Assembly: GCA_027076245.1 (NCBI GenBank)
Contig: JALTKC010000303.1
Coordinates: forward strand, 1-16,967
Direction of reading: 5' to 3'
Source: Gammaproteobacteria bacterium
GTDB lineage: Bacteria; Pseudomonadota; Gammaproteobacteria; GRL18
DNA length: 16,967 bases
Every line of letters starts with the position of its first letter. Within the stretch, counting starts at the first letter, position 1. A model generated the notes under the pieces. The model did no database searches. It worked only from the letters and a program-made list of their open reading frames with translations, and was not told where the DNA came from. The translations under genes were made by a program, and so were the position numbers. Positions 15,382 to 16,967 of the stretch are shown piece by piece.

Positions 15382-16185
15382 CTAAAGCGCCTGGCTGCGC
15401 TCTTTTTTCTGAAGTGCTTTTTCAATAACGCGAGCCGCTGCGGTAAAGCCAAAAACAGAAGTAACACAGGCAGAAGAACCATAACCAAAATTACAGTCCA
15501 GGCTGACGCCCTTAACGCCGGGTTTTTCCTGTCCGACACTGCCGTCGGCTTGGGGATAAACCTGCTGTTCTGTAGAAAAAACACATTCGATACCAAAGCG
15601 GCGTTTGGGATTACGACTAAAATTATAATGGTAGCGCAGCTGAGAACGGACTTTGGCTGCTAGTGGATCGTTATAGGTTTTACTTAAATCACAGATTTCA
15701 ACGGCCGTTGGATCAATTAAGCCACCGGCTCCGCCGGTAGTAATAATGGGAATTTTATTGCGTTTACAATAATAAATCAGTGCGCTTTTATGTTTGACGC
15801 TGTCAATAGCATCAATTACATAATCATAATCAGCAATAATATACTTACTTAAATTATTCTCTGTCAGCAGATCATCAATGGCATGACAGTGACAGTCGGG
15901 GTTGATTTGTAAGATCCGCTCTTTCATGGCCAGTACCTTGGACTGTTCAAGGGTACTGGCCAGGGTATGGATCTGCCGGTTAATATTGGATAGAGCAATA
16001 TCATCATGATCAATCAGGCTGATATGGCCTACCCCGGAACGCACCAGCGCTTCAGCCGCCCAGGAGCCGACCCCGCCGATACCAATCACACAGATATGTA
16101 ACTGAGGTATCCATTTAGCCCTGGTTTTGCCGTAGAGTCGCTCAATACCGCCAAAACGTTCAGAATAAGTAGATGATTGGGTCAA
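15382..16185 (-). CDS. tcdA: tRNA threonylcarbamoyladenosine dehydratase TcdA (CsdL)
   Basis: TcdA uses ATP to cyclise threonylcarbamoyladenosine at position 37 of ANN-decoding tRNAs to the hydantoin form ct6A. The 267-residue E1/MoeB/ThiF-like protein has the RFGGIERLYG entry, the nucleotide-binding motif GIGGVGSWAAEAL at 35-47, LIDHDDIALSNINRQIH at 57-73, the VIDAIDSVKHK segment at 123-133 and the TTGGAGG loop at 149-155. The order and spacing match E. coli TcdA closely. The start is a TTG inside a run of eight Ts; AGG lies eight bases upstream, and no in-frame ATG is available closer to the conserved region. It is divergent from the soeA-like gene and functionally unrelated to it as far as can be seen. 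Confidence 0.95.
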   Translation of the reverse strand: MTQSSTYSERFGGIERLYGKTRAKWIPQLHICVIGIGGVGSWAAEALVRSGVGHISLIDHDDIALSNINRQIHTLASTLEQSKVLAMKERILQINPDCHCHAIDDLLTENNLSKYIIADYDYVIDAIDSVKHKSALIYYCKRNKIPIITTGGAGGLIDPTAVEICDLSKTYNDPLAAKVRSQLRYHYNFSRNPKRRFGIECVFSTEQQVYPQADGSVGQEKPGVKGVSLDCNFGYGSSACVTSVFGFTAAARVIEKALQKKERSQAL

Positions 16186-16225
16186 AAAAAATGCCTGTGT
16201 GATAACGGATATTAAAAACGCATCT

Positions 16226-16231
16226 ATTATA
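16226..16231 (-). promoter_or_regulatory. Predicted -10 element of tcdA
   Basis: The minus strand reads TATAAT here, a perfect sigma-70 -10 hexamer, about 41 bases before the tcdA TTG. The -35 region (TATTTT at 17-base spacing) is poor, so the promoter call rests mainly on the -10. Confidence 0.55.
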
Positions 16232-16288
16232 CGATTTTCTCTGGTCGAAAAATAATCAAATTAGGCTATTCTTGATTAAATACAGTAT

Positions 16289-16349
16289 TTTTCAGAATTT
16301 TGACCGTTCTATCCCTAATGTAATAGCCAGAACGGACATATTCTGAAAA
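16289..16349. repeat. Large imperfect palindrome upstream of the soeA-like gene
   Basis: Two nested pairs of arms share one axis: outer TTTTCAGAAT (16289-16298) with ATTCTGAAAA (16340-16349), and inner CCGTTCT (16304-16310) with AGAACGG (16329-16335). They are separated by 5- and 4-base internal loops and an 18-base apical loop. It stands upstream of the FNR box, centred about 107 bases before the predicted start site. No + strand gene precedes it in this gap, so it is more likely an operator or cruciform than a terminator. Confidence 0.6.
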
Positions 16350-16378
16350 TTTTAACTTTTTAGTAATACATAGCTGCA

Positions 16379-16392
16379 TTGATTTATATCAA
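16379..16392 (+). promoter_or_regulatory. Perfect FNR box upstream of the soeA-like gene
   Basis: TTGATTTATATCAA matches the FNR consensus TTGAT-N4-ATCAA exactly. Its centre is about 40.5-41.5 bases upstream of a start site predicted from TAGAAT at 16414-16419, the class II activation position. It suggests activation of the downstream molybdoenzyme at low oxygen. Weak effects on tcdA, whose promoter is 150 bases away, seem unlikely. Confidence 0.75.
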
Positions 16393-16413
16393 TACTAGAA
16401 CAAATTAGAATAT

Positions 16414-16419
16414 TAGAAT
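16414..16419 (+). promoter_or_regulatory. Predicted -10 element of the soeA-like gene
   Basis: TAGAAT is one mismatch from TATAAT and lies at the right distance from the FNR box. It is the last of three TAGAA copies (16396, 16406, 16414). The overlapping alternative TAAAAT (16419-16424) would put the box at -45.5. The leader would be about 73 bases. Confidence 0.45.
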
Positions 16420-16498
16420 AAAATACTGAATCCGATTTTTGTAGTCGGTGTTTCAAATACCTGCTTCTATTTCAAGACGTTTATTGAGGTTTATCTGA

Positions 16499-16967
16499 AT
16501 GCACTCAGAGAATAATTTATCAGCCGAATCCCCGGATCATATAGAGGTTAAAAATACTACCTGTTATATGTGTGCCTGCCGCTGTGGTATCCGCGTCACC
16601 CTCAAAAATGGTGAAGTGAGATATATCCAGGGGAATCCGGATCATCCTTTAAATAAGGGGGTGATCTGTGCCAAGGGCTCTTCCGGTATTATGAAACAGT
16701 ATTCACCGGCTCGTTTAACCAGACCTCTGAAACGTCGCAAAGGGGCAGAGCGCGGTGATAATGATTTTGAAGAAATCAGTTGGGATGAAGCTTATGCCAT
16801 TATGGAAGAACGGCTGTCAGAAATCCGTGCCACGGATCCTAAAAAGTTTGCCCTGTTTACCGGCCGTGATCAAATGCAGGCACTGACCGGCCTGTTTGCC
16901 AAACAGTTCGGAACACCAAACTATGCCGCACACGGTGGTTTCTGCTCGGTTAATATGGCAGCCGGTA
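16499..16967 (+). CDS. soeA: Cytoplasmic molybdopterin oxidoreductase, SoeA-like (3' truncated)
   Basis: The first 156 codons of a molybdopterin-containing oxidoreductase run off the right edge with no stop. The 4Fe-4S motif is C22-x2-C25-x3-C29 with the fourth cysteine at C57 in GVICAKGSSGI; an extra C27 lies inside the motif. Later come RLTRPLKR, EISWDEAY, the FTGRDQMQALTG stretch, FGTPNYAAHGG, and C149 in GGFCSVNMAAG, where the molybdenum ligand is expected. These stretches resemble what I know of SoeA, the catalytic subunit of the cytoplasm-facing, quinone-reducing sulfite dehydrogenase SoeABC. No Tat signal precedes the first cysteine, in agreement. GAGG is nine bases before the ATG. Alternatives are other members of the polysulfide/thiosulfate reductase or DMSO reductase family, since substrate residues are mostly outside the window. 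Confidence 0.75.
   Translation, partial: MHSENNLSAESPDHIEVKNTTCYMCACRCGIRVTLKNGEVRYIQGNPDHPLNKGVICAKGSSGIMKQYSPARLTRPLKRRKGAERGDNDFEEISWDEAYAIMEERLSEIRATDPKKFALFTGRDQMQALTGLFAKQFGTPNYAAHGGFCSVNMAAG

Overview
The window looks like a chromosomal segment of a gammaproteobacterium with an anaerobic, nitrate-respiring and probably sulfur-oxidising lifestyle. Three things point that way: a System I cytochrome c maturation cluster (ccmG-ccmH-ccmI) running directly into a complete periplasmic nitrate reductase operon; a TcdA of the E. coli type; and, at the right edge, the start of a cytoplasmic molybdopterin oxidoreductase that resembles SoeA, the catalytic subunit of the quinone-linked sulfite dehydrogenase of sulfur oxidisers. 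Base composition is moderate and I see no insertion sequence, phage gene, CRISPR array, tRNA or rRNA. The species cannot be named from this sequence alone.

Layout. 1-2279 (+): 3' part of ccmG, then ccmH and ccmI, the last with a duplicated TPR module. 2280-2494: intergenic region with an FNR/ANR box (2415-2428) placed about -41.5 from a plausible start site. 2495-9172 (+): napF-D-A-G-H-B-C, with inverted repeats in the napA-napG and napB-napC gaps, closed by a strong bidirectional terminator (9191-9227). 9233-10690 (-): monofunctional catalase. 10928-14688 (-): two tandem 622-residue methyl-accepting chemotaxis proteins, about 88% identical by hand count, with signs of patchy gene conversion. 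14769-15203 (-): exported single-domain rhodanese. 15382-16185 (-): tcdA with a TTG start. 16186-16498: divergent regulatory region carrying a tcdA promoter, a large imperfect palindrome and a perfect FNR box. 16499-16967 (+): 5' part of a soeA-like gene.

How the parts fit. CcmGHI supply the thiol-redox and haem-ligation steps needed to make the c-type cytochromes NapB and NapC. NapC (tetrahaem) and NapGH (Fe-S) give two quinol-oxidising routes to NapAB; NapD and NapF act in NapA maturation. A SoeABC-type enzyme would feed electrons from sulfite into the quinone pool, and Nap could drain that pool with nitrate. Both the nap operon and the soeA-like gene carry FNR/ANR boxes at class II positions, so sulfite oxidation and nitrate reduction may be switched on together at low oxygen. 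The catalase and the two chemoreceptors fit a motile cell moving across oxic/anoxic interfaces, but their ligands and regulation are inferred only.
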